Assembly: GCA_036250195.1 (NCBI GenBank)
Contig: JAVHZZ010000060.1
Coordinates: 496,001 to 560,000, forward strand
Direction: 5' to 3'
Source: Mixophyes australis
Taxonomy: Eukaryota; Chordata; Amphibia; Anura; Limnodynastidae
DNA: 64,000 nucleotides
Shown: piece by piece, positions 11,237 through 21,880 of the stretch
Position numbering within the stretch: position 1 is the stretch's first letter
How the letters are laid out: each line of letters starts with the position of its first letter
Notes under the pieces: generated by a model
What the model was told of the DNA's origin: nothing
Database searches by the model: none
The model's input: only the letters and a program-made list of their open reading frames with translations
Program-made: the position numbers and the translations under genes

Positions 11237-11440
11237 ATGCTGCGGGCCAAGAGAGTTAGGGTTCCACCCCACCGACTCGCTGAGGCTTGTTCCCCCCCCT
11301 CGGCCCTTAGTAAGCGGCGAGCCCAGATCCGGGCCTCGCCGACGGGTGTTTCCTCTTCCACCCTCTCGGGTAGTGGGGTGGGTGTCCCCGGCGGTTCCGC
11401 TGCGGCCGCGGAGGCTAGAAAAGTTTCTGCGCATGCGTGA
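11237..11440 (+). pseudogene. Truncated N-terminus of Ngaro-like ORF1 (gag-like)
   Basis: A 67-codon frame starting MLRAKRVRVPPHRLAEAC, basic and then Ser/Gly/Ala-rich, ending shortly before the deletion junction at ~11552. The same start is present at 62820 in copy B with a few changes. The Met is chosen because it follows the long pyrimidine-rich leader in both copies and similarity at the protein level begins there. No domain is recognised; the gag assignment follows from position. Confidence 0.4.
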
Positions 11441-11551
11441 CGACGTGCACGCACGCAGACACGCGCGTATTCGCGTCAGTCCATCCCGATTCCGGCGGCC
11501 ATGTTAGATGTGGGCGCTCCAGGAGGGACCGTGGATGCCCCTGCAGCCCAG

Positions 11552-11832
11552 TAGAATTGACAAGGTTGTATAGGGATATGCCTCCTGCTCCCGGTGGTTA
11601 TTGGCTTAGACATAGTAATGGTTTTCCCCTTACAAAGTTTCAATTTTAAGCGGTATTCAAAAATTGCGTGGTTAAGCTTGGTTTGAGTGCAGCGGACTAT
11701 GGGACGCATTCCTTTAGGATAGGGGCAGCTACGGTAGCGGCAGAAGGTGTGTCTGAGCAGAGCATTATGGCTTTGGGTAGATGGAAGTCTAAGTGTTTTA
11801 AGCGGTATGTCAGGCCAGCTGTGGCGCTCTAG
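11552..11832 (+). pseudogene. C-terminal tyrosine recombinase fragment (copy A), with a nonsense codon
   Basis: Catalytic C-terminal part of a phage-integrase-type recombinase, the enzyme these retroelements use for integration. Visible motifs: PAPGGYWLRH, THSFRIGAAT (the H-x-x-R box), LGRWKS and YVRP with the candidate nucleophile tyrosine. The first catalytic arginine lies in the deleted N-terminal part. A TAA interrupts the frame right after PLTKFQF (~11647-11649), where copy B has a TCA serine codon, and one codon is missing before GVSEQS. It therefore cannot be active. Confidence 0.8.
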
Positions 11833-12087
11833 CCTTAGACAGGGCGATGTAATAAGGCTGACCTATGACGTTGCGTTGCTTACCTTGTTGAAAGGGAGCG
11901 CGGAGGGTTTTGCCATTTCTTTTCTCCGGGGGCCTGATTGGCGGTGGCACCCCGGGGTTTCCGGTTTTACCTCCGCATGGGTCACCCTGCGTTATGCGCG
12001 AATGTGGCAATTTTTAGTTTTCAGTATTAATTATGTTTTACGTCTTGCCATTTAATTTACTACTAATAAATTACTCCATGTTGCAGG

Positions 12088-12648
12088 TGTACGTCAGGAT
12101 GGGAGGAGTATTTGACTGGTAGGCCATTCATTTGTTTTTTGGGCCGGTAAGAGCGGCCCTGCTCATGATGTGAGCAAATTTTCCAGGGCGGAGTCAAAAG
12201 GATGGATAGGTGTTAGGGGTATGCGTTGGGAATCTCTGTTGAAGATACTAAAAGACACAGAGAGTAGGTTTGGGCGCCCTTTAGAACTTGTAATTCACCT
12301 TGGGGGGAATGACCTGGGTAAGTGGTCCAGTTTAGAGCTCATTGAACATATAAGATCTGATGTCGGGGCCATTAAGTTCATTGGCCAACAGTTCACCTTA
12401 CATGGTCCGATATTATCCCTAGGCACAATTGGAGAGGGGCGGATAAACCAGCATGGATTAAGAAAGCTTGTGGGAAGGTAAATAGGGCGGTTCGGAAGAT
12501 CTTTCAGGAAGTAGGTGGTGGCTGCATTAGTTATTCGTCCATAAGGGCTGTGTTGACGCAGTACTATAGGCCCGATGGTGTACATTTGTCTGATTTGGGT
12601 ATGGCATACTTTATAGAGCAGATATTTGGTTTTCTTGTTTGGCTATGA
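12088..12648 (+). pseudogene. SGNH-type hydrolase ORF of the Ngaro-like element (copy A), decayed
   Basis: Begins after a typical splice-acceptor stretch (tgttgcag at 12080-12087), suggesting it is reached by splicing from the recombinase exon. Motifs: LVGHSFVFWAGKSG (block I, GHS in place of GDS), HLGGNDLG (block III, the N of SGNH) and YRPDGVHLSDLG (block V with the Asp/His pair) ending FLVWL and a stop at 12648. A TGA replaces the expected Trp codon just before block I (~12113-12115), and the frame shifts near 12430-12470. SGNH hydrolase domains are known from some vertebrate Ngaro elements; their role in the life cycle is not settled. Confidence 0.72.
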
Positions 12649-12695
12649 GAGGTCGGTTGGTGGCGGGCTGCGGTTCCTGGTGGGAAACCTTAGCT

Positions 12696-13093
12696 GTGGC
12701 AGTAAGCAGCCCAATCAGCGGCCATTTTGTTACATTGAAGGCGTAGTAGGCACTCTCCTCTTAAGGGGATTGGGCAATTAGCAGAATAGCCCTTCGGGGT
12801 TAAGGGGCTCCGCTTAGGCGGGCGGGCCTCAGCTAATATGCCAAATGGGGGAGTTTGGCATTTTACGCCTAGTCGAGTCCAAATTAGTTTGGACGGAATT
12901 TACAACTAGTAGGTGTGGCCTGAATGCTGATTGGTCTGTTTATGTTGGCCACCAATTTTTCCCCAGCAGGTTTCGCCTATAATAAATTCCTGACCTTTCA
13001 AACGCCAATTCAAGTCTCTGTGTCGTTATTTTAGTTGTTAACTCTGGTAAAGGTTAAAGATGGTATAGAAGGTTGTCCACCATAAGCGGTTTA
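12696..13093. repeat. Direct repeat B1 of the Ngaro-like terminus
   Basis: About 400 bases from gtggcagtaagcagcccaat to ccaccataagcggttta. Nearly identical to 13363-13765, with small differences such as a 5-base insertion (gttaagttaact) in B2. It contains a possible polyadenylation word, aataaa, at about 12980. Confidence 0.88.
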
Positions 13094-13095
13094 AC

Positions 13096-13311
13096 ACAAC
13101 AGAGGGATTGAATGAGAGCGAGGTGATATAAACGCTGAGGGGGCAGGCAGAGGAAAAAGTACAGGCATACCAGGAGTTAACTTATCTGGGTTGTGGTAGA
13201 AATCTGAGTTATCCAATCAGTGGAGCCGGAAGGGGAGGGGTTTGCTTTCCTGAGGAGGCTTATAACATATAGGAAAAGGATGTTACTTCCTCTTGCCGGA
13301 TAGATTTGTTA
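13096..13311. repeat. Block A2 between the direct repeats, matching A1 at 62317-62532
   Basis: 216 bases from acaacagagggattg to tagatttgtta, with only a handful of differences from 62317-62532. Its place between two direct repeats, while the partner sits upstream of the ORFs in the other copy, is the A1 ... B1-A2-B2 arrangement of Ngaro. Confidence 0.85.
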
Positions 13312-13362
13312 CCCAGCCACCCCTCCCATATTGTGGTATTGATATTGGACTTGTGTTTACAA

Positions 13363-13765
13363 GTGGCGGTAAGCAGCCCAATCAGCGGCCATTTTGTTAC
13401 ATTGAAGGCGTAGTAGGCACTCTTCTCTTAAAGGGATTGGGCAATTAGCAGAATAGCCCTTCGGGGTTAAGGGGCTCCGCTTAGGCGGGCGGGCCTCAGC
13501 TAATATGCCAAATGGGGGAGTTTGGCATTTTACGCCTAGTCGAGTCCAAATTAGTTTGGACGGCATTTACAACTAGTAGGTGTGGCCTGGATGCTGATTG
13601 GTCTGTTTATGTTGGCCACCAATTTTTCCCCAGCAGGTTTCGCCTATAATAAATTCCTGACCTTTCAAACGCCAATTCAAGTCTCTGTGTCGTTATTTTA
13701 GTTGTTAAGTTAACTCTGGTAAAGGTTAAAGATGGTATAGAAGGTTGTCCACCATAAGCGGTTTA
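13363..13765. repeat. Direct repeat B2 of the Ngaro-like terminus
   Basis: Second copy of the ~400-base direct repeat. It ends gcggttta, immediately followed by an unrelated recombinase fragment (copy C). Confidence 0.88.
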
Positions 13766-14690
13766 CAGGTGAGTTGATAGCTTCATCTAGATTGGCAATC
13801 GGTTCAGGATTACTTCACAGAAATGTTGTGGTTAAGAATGATAACATAGCTTGTAAGATCCATAGATCAAAGACTGATCCTTTGGGTAGGGGGCGGTGGA
13901 TTACCTAGCATCGTAATCAGGATATTGCAGTTTGCCCGCTTTAGTTTACAAGATTGTATAGAGATATGTCCCCTGCTCCTGGTGGTAATTGGCTTAGGCA
14001 CCATGATAGGTACCCCCTTACGAAGGTCCAGTTTTCCGCGGTCTTTAAGAATTGTATTGCTAAACTTGGATTGGATACAGCAGACTATGGGACTCATTCT
14101 TTTAGAATAGGAGCGGCTACAGTAGCGGCGGAGGAGGGTGTGTCGGAACAGAGTATCGTGGCTTCGGGTAGGTGAAGGTCTAAGTGTTTCAAACAGTATG
14201 TTAGGCCAGCTGTTGCACTTTAGGCTTAATAATGCGATGTGGTAAGGCTGACCCATGACATGCGTTGCTTGTCTTGTTAAAAGGAGGCGTGGAGGGATTT
14301 GCCATTTCTTTTCCCCGGGGGCCTGATTGGCTTGTGGCACCCCGGGGTTTCCGGTTTTAGCTCCGCATGGGTCACCCTGCGTTGCGCGCAAATATATAGT
14401 AGTGTCTTTCTCTAATACCATGTATTATGTCTTGAAATTTGTTTTATGTGCATTTTACTTCATGTTGCAGGTTCACGGCAGGATGAGAAGCATTTTTGGC
14501 TGGTCGGCCATTCATTTGTTTTTTGGGCCGGTAAGAGTGGTCCTACTCATGATTTGAGCAAATTTTCCCGGGCAGATTCAGTTAGATGGTTAGGTTTTAG
14601 GGGTTTACGTTGGGCGTCGCTATTAAAGATTCTAAGGGATAGCGAGATAAAGTTTGGGTGCCCTTCAGTGCTTATAATCAACACTCTAGG
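13766..14690 (+). pseudogene. Ngaro-like copy C: recombinase and truncated SGNH hydrolase
   Basis: A more diverged copy of the same family. The recombinase runs from 13767 (GELIASSRLA, then KIHRSKTDPLGRGRWI) through a frame change to PAPGGNWLRH, THSFRIGAAT and the terminal YVRP at about 14205, so it keeps more of the N-terminal catalytic half than copy A. There is a TAG near 13910, a TGA in place of the Trp of LGRW and at least one frameshift. After an intron-like stretch ending tgttgcag (~14470) comes FWLVGHSFVFWAGKSG, where the Trp lost in copy A is intact. The hydrolase stops being recognisable at about 14685, before the GGND block. Confidence 0.75.
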
Positions 14691-15225
14691 CACCCAACCA
14701 CCATGGCATTACTAGTGTTCTGTATTTAATAAATAGGCCTTCTTACCCCAACCAGAACTAAAATTAAATTAATAGTATTCTCAGCATTAACAGTTAAACA
14801 AACCCAACCCCCCCCCCCCCCCCCCCACCCAACCAGTCCAAAACAATAAATTAGTACACATTTAATAATTAGGATATTTTACCCCAACCAGCCCGGCATT
14901 AAATTAATATACTTAAATACTTAAATAAATACTTAAATTTAATAAATAAGCCTCCTACCCCCCAAACAGCCCCAACCTTAAATTAATAGCTCCCATGTTT
15001 AATAATTAGGCCTCCTCCCCCCTAAAAACCCCAACAGTATATTCTTAGTGTTTATGTTTAATAAATAAACTTCCTTCCTCCCAACCTTCCCCAACATTAG
15101 ATTAATAACATTCCGATTTGATTTTTAAATCAATTTCACCCCCACCAGCCCAAAAATTAAATTAATAGCATTTCCATTTAATAAAAGGTCTATTTCACCC
15201 AACCAGCCTCAATATCAAGTTCATA
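14691..15225. repeat. Degenerate tandem repeat, ~60-bp unit, C-run inside
   Basis: Repeated pattern of tttaataaataggcct, then ccccaaccag and aaattaaattaatag about every 55-65 bases, roughly eight or nine diverged units. A run of about 18 C residues lies at 14810-14826. No coding signal. Confidence 0.7.
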
Positions 15226-17230
15226 ACGTAATATTTTCCACCATATTTAATTGCAGATGTGCTGGAAACAACATACTCTGCATTGCTGGGGAATGGGGTA
15301 TTTTCTGTGGTAAAGAGCTGGCTAAGTCCTGATGATCTAGCAGCTTCAACCTTTTCTTTTGGGCTGGAAAATGTTGTTGCAGCTCTTGTTGTCTAGTAGC
15401 TTGGGTCTTTTCCTCTAGACTGCCACTCCTGTAGCATGTAGTCTGACAGCTTGACTCTGGGTAATGGGGATGACAAAAACCTGTCCACATCCCATGACCA
15501 AGATCGTTTCCCAGGAGCACATCTCACATTTATTTGCCAGCTCCCCAATCGAGACGTACCCTCACCGTGGGCACTTCGAGTCCATCTGGAACTGTGACTT
15601 TGGCAGTCTAGCCTGGCAATGCTGCAGCAGGTTCAGCAAGGATGGGGGGCTCACCACAGTGATTGAGGTCCCTGAGACTCTCAGGCCTTCTCCCTGCAAT
15701 GGTCCAACTTGGGTGCTTCCACCTCTTTTTGGGTGTCTTTTTGGCCTCTTCACTGAGTCACTTTTCTCTGTGACATACGCCACTGGACTTTCTGGGGCAA
15801 GAACAATCTTTTTAGGCCCACCTCCCTTAGTCGGGTATGCAAGTCAGCCTGTGGGACAGTCTGGCCTTAGGTGACCGGTTTTCCCACAGCCATAACACTT
15901 CCTATCCAGTCTAGTCTGATGACTTCCAGGAACAGGGTGGAATTGCAGCTACCTACAAGCACCTGGGTTAGTGGCTACTGTTAGGATCTGCCTCATGATG
16001 CTGCTTTAGCTCCTGCCTCTGGGACTATATTTATTATTATATTGACCCTGCAGTACCTGTGAACCACCAGAGGTGCTGTTATTCTGCCTTCTCTTCTCAC
16101 TATCAGGGACTACTAGCTGCACTATGTTAATCATTCGCACCTGATTGTCTCCTATAGATGCCTGCCTCTCCCAGTTTCCTTTGATGGTCATTAATGTTTC
16201 TGTGCCTGTAATGTTTATTTACCCTTGGACTAACTGCCTTGCTTTTTCTCTGTTCCTGTGGAAATCCTTGCTTAGCCAGTTTCTGCTTTTCTGTAAGCAT
16301 TTAGCATTCATCTCTATCTTGTCACTTGGAGGTAAACCTGATATTTGCCTTATACCTGGAAGCCTGTTTATTCACTGATCTGGCCTGTGTTTAACTTGCA
16401 TCACATGGACTGTGTTTTTCACTACATTAAACAGTTTAATACTTTCAATATATTTCTGGCTCCGTGGCTTTAATTACAAGGACCTAGTTTGTGGAACAGG
16501 ATTGTAACTACTTGCTTGGCGGAGTGATCAACAGCAGAGGGATGTTCTTCAATTCATAAAATTCTTTGGTTGGCTGCTAGACTGGCGCTTCTGCCAGGGT
16601 GGCCAAACCACTACATTTTGATTTGCCAACTGGGCCGCTACTTCAAATATTATTGTGTTGTGGTCCAGTACCAATTTTTTTACCCTCTGTGTGCACCGGC
16701 GAGACAACTGCTCCCTGCAAATTAAACCATTTAAATCCACCCAGGTCTTGACACCAGATCCATTCACACATCTCATCACGAACTGCCACAGCTGGTTAGC
16801 AAATTCCTCATGGTTGATGAGAAGGCTTCTGCCAGATCCTCACATTTCTGCCAGTAGGTTCCAGGGGTAATAATGTAGCACTTAAAGAGAACTTTCTTTA
16901 CCACTTCAGAGTCTGCACAGTCATCTGGGGTCAATACACAATAGGCCTCTAATGCACGCCCTTGCATTGTAAGGACCAAATAATTGACCCACTCCTTTTT
17001 GGACAAAGCATGGAGTTTAGAAATCATTCCAAACACCTGCAAGTGTAAATCACTGTCTCCAACACTGTCCTCAAATTCGGTAAAGTGACAGGACCCAAAT
17101 CATGGTGCAGCAGATGATGACTTTTTACTGTACAATTTTTCTTGCTTTGCACAGGATTTCGAGATCTACCTTGGACATTGCGGTGTAGTTAACCATCTTT
17201 TGCATTCCCTTGTGTGGAAGGAGCTCTTCA
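15221..17230 (-). pseudogene. Gypsy-type LTR retrotransposon gag-protease pseudogene
   Basis: Reading down from 17230: an N-terminal gag start (MSKVDLEILCKARK), then a SCAN-like capsid segment (EWVNYLVLTMQGRALEAY, then VLFKCYIITPGTYWQKC at about 17000-16840, and a second half at 16779-16549 with CTQRVKKLV and EVAAQLANQ), an insertion (15979-16508), a zinc knuckle CYGCGKTGHLRPDC at 15902-15851, a protease-like GLRVSGTSITVVSP at about 15690, and finally MLLGNDLGHG at ~15520. The D-[ST]-G of the protease active site is replaced by VSG, and several frameshifts and stops are present. Pol is absent. The gag style is that of the Gypsy group from which vertebrate SCAN domains are thought to derive. 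Confidence 0.75.
15979..16508. mobile_element. Candidate solo LTR or other insertion inside the Gypsy gag
   Basis: Gag similarity is interrupted here. The insert starts tgttaggatctgcc and contains attaaa about 80 bases before its end. The flanks show ctac on both sides (15975-15978 and following 16508), possibly a short target duplication. TG at the start fits an LTR, but the right border is not a clear CA, so the class is uncertain. Confidence 0.35.
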
Positions 17231-19670
17231 CTTGAGTAACTCGGCTCTCCAAAAAAAAAACCCTAGCATTATCAAATTGCTTGCCACCAGTTATAAACTG
17301 TGACTGGATGGGCTTACTCTGCTACCCAGTGTTTGAAGAGGGAGATCTTAAACAGTTTAGTTGGGTTTCCTTCTTACTGTCTGTATCTGGCTGTTACTGA
17401 CCACTTCTACTGGTGTCACCTGTCAGCAGATATTCATCGACTGTGAATGCCAACTGCACATGAGTTGTAGGAGAATAGTGTTGCCACCAGCTGTCCCCAG
17501 GCTCTTTGAGCTCCAGTATGGTGCTCTGCAGACTGGGACTCCTGGATTCATGTGTGAATCTAGGAGGCGCCTCTGCAAGTCTCCTCCAGAAGCCACTGAA
17601 CTACAGCTGCCAGCGGAGTTTACACACAGAGAGCTCCAGGCTCCTACTTTATCCAGGGGCTGCTCCTGCAGCCCCCACTGTACCATCAGGGATTGGAGAC
17701 CCCTCCGACACTCCAGTCATCCTGTACTTACAAATGGGAACCGGAGTGGAGGAATTAAAGCTCTGGCTGAGCTCCGATCCTCACTGGACCAGCAGTGGGG
17801 TGAGAAGCAATTTCTTTTGTTTTATACACATTTAAAATAACATTTTATAAACACACATATCACTTTATACATTTCTACTCCTGGGCTAACCCTTTCAGCG
17901 CCAGTATCTACATTTATATATTTATTAAAATACACTTTAAAATACATTGCACCTTCAGCACATAGCACTGGGGGGTTAACCCAATTGGCACCGCAGCATT
18001 GGAAGGGTTAATCTTTACACAGATGGGAAACCAGCCACAGGGTATGGTAAAATCTACTAACTACATCTTATTAAGATCAGAAGTATGCAATCACTCTGCC
18101 AGTGTGTTAAAATTTAATATAATCCTACTTTGTTGTACAGTGTCTGACAGTTCGCATTTTCCCAAGAGTTATATATATATATATATATATAAATAAAACT
18201 TCCAAGTTCAAATATAATATATATTTTCTATACTTTCCGATGCCTTGTGTTTTATATGATATTATACTTTCTTCACATTCCCTACATTGTACTACCACAT
18301 AATTAATTATACTTTTATTAAAATAACCAATTGTTTAGTAATTCCCATGATGTTCATTATTCATTTTGTATCTCAGAGACAACAAAATTTAATCTGTAGG
18401 AATGAAACATGTTAAATGTTATCTAGATGTAAAATAAATTCCCTGATTAAGTAGATACAGTGTTTCTAGAGTCTTATTCTTTGTCTTAAACTGATTTGGA
18501 TATTCCAGTCCTCATGTTCTCTCCAATCTATTAACTGCTACAGCTGCTGTACACGTGTATGCTGGTGCCCTATCATGTATATATATTCTTTAAAAGTCCC
18601 TTTCTGTTGAATATTGTGATGACAAGACAATACACTGTCATGATGGTGATATGCTGCAGCAGAGGAGCACCTAAATCTGCATTACCACCTAATTGTTGCA
18701 TGTTATCATGTTACTCACCTGCTTCTCCTCTCTCTGGAGCCCTGGGGCCTGCTCCATGCACAAGTGTTTCCCGTGGTTCCGTGGTTTATCTCACAGCTCT
18801 GACTAAATTGACATTTTGGCGCAGGGCCAAATTATGCAATCGACTCACCCCGCCCCCTTTTGATCTCCCCGAAGTAGAAGTATGAGTAAGCAGGATGATC
18901 AATCAGGAGTTTAGTCATGGAGATTGTGGCTTCTGATTGGACCTCCTGCTCACAAGCCACTGCCACAGCCATATGATATGTACATGGAGGAGCCAGAAAC
19001 GAAGGTGTCCCGGGAAAAGCGGCTGCATAGAGCAGACCCTGGAGCTGGAAAGGGGCAAATGAGTAACATGTAACAATTATTTGATAATGCAACTTTAATC
19101 TCAATTATGTCAAGGCTTTTTAGGAGGTCTCACTATACCAAATGTACTGTTTTTAGTGACAAAGCCCTGTATAAAATAAAATCCTTTCAGAAGCATAATT
19201 AAAGGGGTTTCCAACCATCACATGTATTTAATGGCTTGTATAGGCTTTACTCCAAGTTTTAGTAAATACACAACTTTTACGTCCTGGTTTCCCTCTGTAC
19301 GTTTAATCCGTGTGGTGATACCACGGGGCAGAGCTGTGTGTTTGTGTTGCTCTGCTCTGCTTTCTGTATAATTGTACCCAGTGAGCAGCTTTATGTTGTA
19401 TCCTGGGGTAAAAAAATAATCCACTCTCCCTGATGTTATAAATACATGGCTAAAATCACGGAAGGAGGCTACTAAGAAAATAAATGCTTCTAGTAACATT
19501 TTCAGGATGGTGTGTACAAGATAAAATAAAGCAATCTAAAGGTGGAACAAACAAGCAAAACATCGCACAACTGGTATTTCAGTACATAGACATCAAACTA
19601 GGTGGAGCTTGATCTGCTCTAGTGGGGAATGCAAAATATCTTTACCATCGTTGTATAAAGGAAATGTATA
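17231..19670. other. Intergenic/repeat DNA without a recognised gene
   Basis: Holds an open frame at 17361-17840 (rejected, see below), a short (ta)n at 18171-18191 and otherwise AT-rich sequence. The 5' end or LTR of the minus-strand Gypsy remnant may extend into the first few hundred bases. Confidence 0.35.
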
Positions 19671-19674
19671 TATT

Positions 19675-20227
19675 GGGGCTCATTTAGAGTTAGACGTACG
19701 TCATTGTTTGCATAAGATGTGTATTTTCATACTGCAATGATTCCAAAATCCAGAAAGTATATGTCCATATATAGAGTTATTTATATCGCTGACATCCGTC
19801 CGCCTTTGCCTGGAAAAGCAGAATAAGGATGTGCAGGGACTAGCATGCATGGGCTGAGCACAGTATGGGTGGGTTCATGTAATTGTAACATAACATCTGC
19901 AAATACGCCTTTTAGGGCTCGAACCTCATGCAGGTATCAGATTTTTGGTGCAGGTATATGATGATGACTATCAGCCCTATTTAGCTGTTTCTAATTTGCT
20001 GATTGAGTATTGCGTAATTGACATTTCCATTTTTAATTACATTTTATATCTGCACCCCACTGTATCGGGGGGGGGGGGGGGGGGCAGACCTACATTGGTC
20101 ACAAAGAAACTGTTTTTGAGCTGCAGTCGTCTTGAGACTCAACATCAATGAGTAAATCCACTTTTTTGTGTACATTATTTCCAACGTACGTTTGGTGCGC
20201 AAATGCGTCCAACTCTGAATAAGCCCC
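19675..20227. mobile_element. MITE with ggggctcatttagagtt ends and ATT target duplication
   Basis: The left end ggggctcatttagagttaga is matched by the reverse complement of the right end tccaactctgaataagcccc. ATT flanks it on both sides (19672-19674, 20228-20230). The interior has a G run at about 20069-20084 and no coding content. A 3-bp duplication fits PIF/Harbinger-like elements. Confidence 0.75.
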
Positions 20228-20765
20228 ATTATGTCTTTATTGTACTAGTTATGATTTTGTTGTATATGTTGTTATGTGTACACTGTGCATGTGGTTATTT
20301 TACCATTTCCATGCAATACATTTTCTAATGAAAGAATTGTGTCTGTGTTTTTCTTCTTACTGTAGCAATAACTAGATATTTATGTGGATAAGAAATTCCC
20401 TTGCTATGGGCATATTTCAAAAGAGCTTTATTCACTACACAGAGAGAGAGGGATGCAACACTTTTTATTGTAGCTATTTGTTTAACTGTACAAGTCAGCT
20501 TCCCTTAGGCAAAATAGATGTACACTGGGACCAGTACCTGTGCAATACCTGTCATTAATACCAATTGCAAAATCAGGACAATTTAATCCAATTGCCAATC
20601 CACTCAAACCATGCACAGTTTGCCAAGAGTTCCCCCCGATCAGCCCTTTCCTAGTAGGTTCAGCCTATTTGACCAACACAAATTGTGACTGTTCAAGGAA
20701 AGGTAGGTGAGGTCTAAGGTTAAGGCAGCTCAGGGGTTATGGCTGCCCTCCCACCTCCTCCAGGT
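20228..20765. other. Intergenic DNA, nothing recognised
   Basis: No gene, repeat unit or element end was identified. Confidence 0.4.
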
Positions 20766-20772
20766 AAATCTT

Positions 20773-21150
20773 GGTCCTGCTCAGAATGTGGGAAATGTTT
20801 TCCTAAAATATTACTTCTTAAGTATCAGAGAAGTCATACCGTAAAGAAACCATATTACAGAATGTTGGAAATATTTAGCACATAATTCACTTCTTGTTGC
20901 GCACCATACAGGAGAAAGACCATGTCATACAGGAGAGATATTCTTGCTCTGAATGTGGTAAATGTTTTACACATATTCCAAATTGTTAAATATCAAAGAA
21001 ATCACTTAGGGAACAGCCAAATTCATGTGCTGATGTGGGAAAGGGTTTCAAAGTAATTCAGAAAGGTATTGTATGTCAGAGAAGTAATGAAGGGGAGAAA
21101 CGTTATTTTATGCCCTGAATATGGGCATGTTTTACAAGTTCTTGCTGTCT
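20773..21150 (+). pseudogene. Decayed C2H2 zinc-finger array
   Basis: Starts [11 protein letters not shown], typical of the frog KRAB/C2H2 family, but the first histidine of the finger is Tyr (LKYQRSH). Later fingers are only traceable as DNA (tctgaatgtggtaaatgttt at ~20955; tgtgctgatgtgggaaaggg at ~21030), with a TAA and frameshifts between them. No complete finger remains. Confidence 0.7.
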
Positions 21151-21339
21151 GGATGTCCCATGTGGCTATAAATGAGGTTGGGATTTCCTGCAATGGGTTG
21201 GCAGTGGTCTTCTCCTGGGCCTGCTGTGGTGTTGGTAGGAGCAAGAAAGGGAACATGCTGGCAGTTTATTGATGGCCAATGTATGTGGCCCCATGCAAAC
21301 TCAGACATGAATGTTCAGCTGTGGTGGAGGGCAGCCGCT

Positions 21340-21880
21340 TGCTAAGTGTTTTCAAGATCGGAAGACAGTTCAGGCATGGGAAACCTGCTTGAAAAAGACA
21401 TAACAAATTAAATATAGATACAAAGCATCCCTGACTTAGGAGACATCCAGACAGGGAGGCAGCATTATTATTGGAGAATGGGTTTAAGAATCTTTTTAGA
21501 GTTCCTTATAGGGAGTCCAAAGAGTTGAAACTGTACGGATATTTGATGTCAGCCATGCATTATGCACTGTAAATGGTCCCTAAAACAAAGCCCAGAATAT
21601 TCAGCCTGATTCATCATTTGTCAATTCCAAAGAAAGATTCGGTGACTAATGGGATCAGTAAGGAGACATGTTCTGCATCATACACCTCACTTGATGCGGC
21701 CATTCTGTAAGAGGCATCTTCCTGAAGCTTTCACCTCCTTAAAAGAGTGGGTGCTAAGGGGGGAAATGGGAATCAAGTCAGTTATCCACTATCTGGACAA
21801 TTTTCTTTTCATGTGACGAGACCAGCGTCTTATGAAAACTTATAATGAATGGGGATAGTATTGGGACAGTCATGCTCCTC
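21340..21880 (+). pseudogene. Degenerate Ngaro-like reverse transcriptase fragment
   Basis: Short RT motifs survive in shifting frames: FSLIHHLSIPKKDSVTNG and SYTSLDAA at about 21596-21710 (the fingers/palm region before motif A), and IKSVIHYLDNFLF at about 21770-21810, corresponding to the YLDDFL catalytic box with the second Asp changed to Asn. Multiple stops. With the recombinase remnant at 23640 it probably belongs to one old element whose middle is filled by later insertions. Confidence 0.65.

Larger units (their letters stand above)
10997..13765 (+). mobile_element. Ngaro-like tyrosine-recombinase retroelement, internally deleted copy A
   Basis: From 10997 the sequence matches 62580 onward to the right edge of the window. 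In order: a pyrimidine-rich leader; the start of an ORF1 (ATG at 11237); a deletion junction near 11552 (cagcccagtagaattgacaa); the C-terminal tyrosine-recombinase part (11552-11832); an SGNH-hydrolase frame (12088-12648); then direct repeat B1 (12696-13093), block A2 (13096-13311) and direct repeat B2 (13363-13765). ORFs followed by B1-A2-B2 is the split-direct-repeat layout described for Ngaro elements, with the matching A1 block at 62317-62532 in the second copy. All reverse-transcriptase sequence is missing, so this would be a non-autonomous derivative. An alternative is another YR-retroelement clade. Confidence 0.75.

Noticed and set aside
11143..11507. Several Arg/Pro-rich frames on both strands around the Ngaro leader
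   Set aside because: Products of the pyrimidine-rich and GC-rich composition; only the Met at 11237 is conserved in position and has family context.
17361..17840. 159-codon plus-strand frame with a signal-peptide-like hydrophobic start (MGFLLTVCIWLLLTT)
   Set aside because: No domain, no cysteine spacing of a known family, no splice context, and overlapping open frames on both strands. It lies where the Gypsy remnant's 5' part may be. Fortuitous frame more likely.
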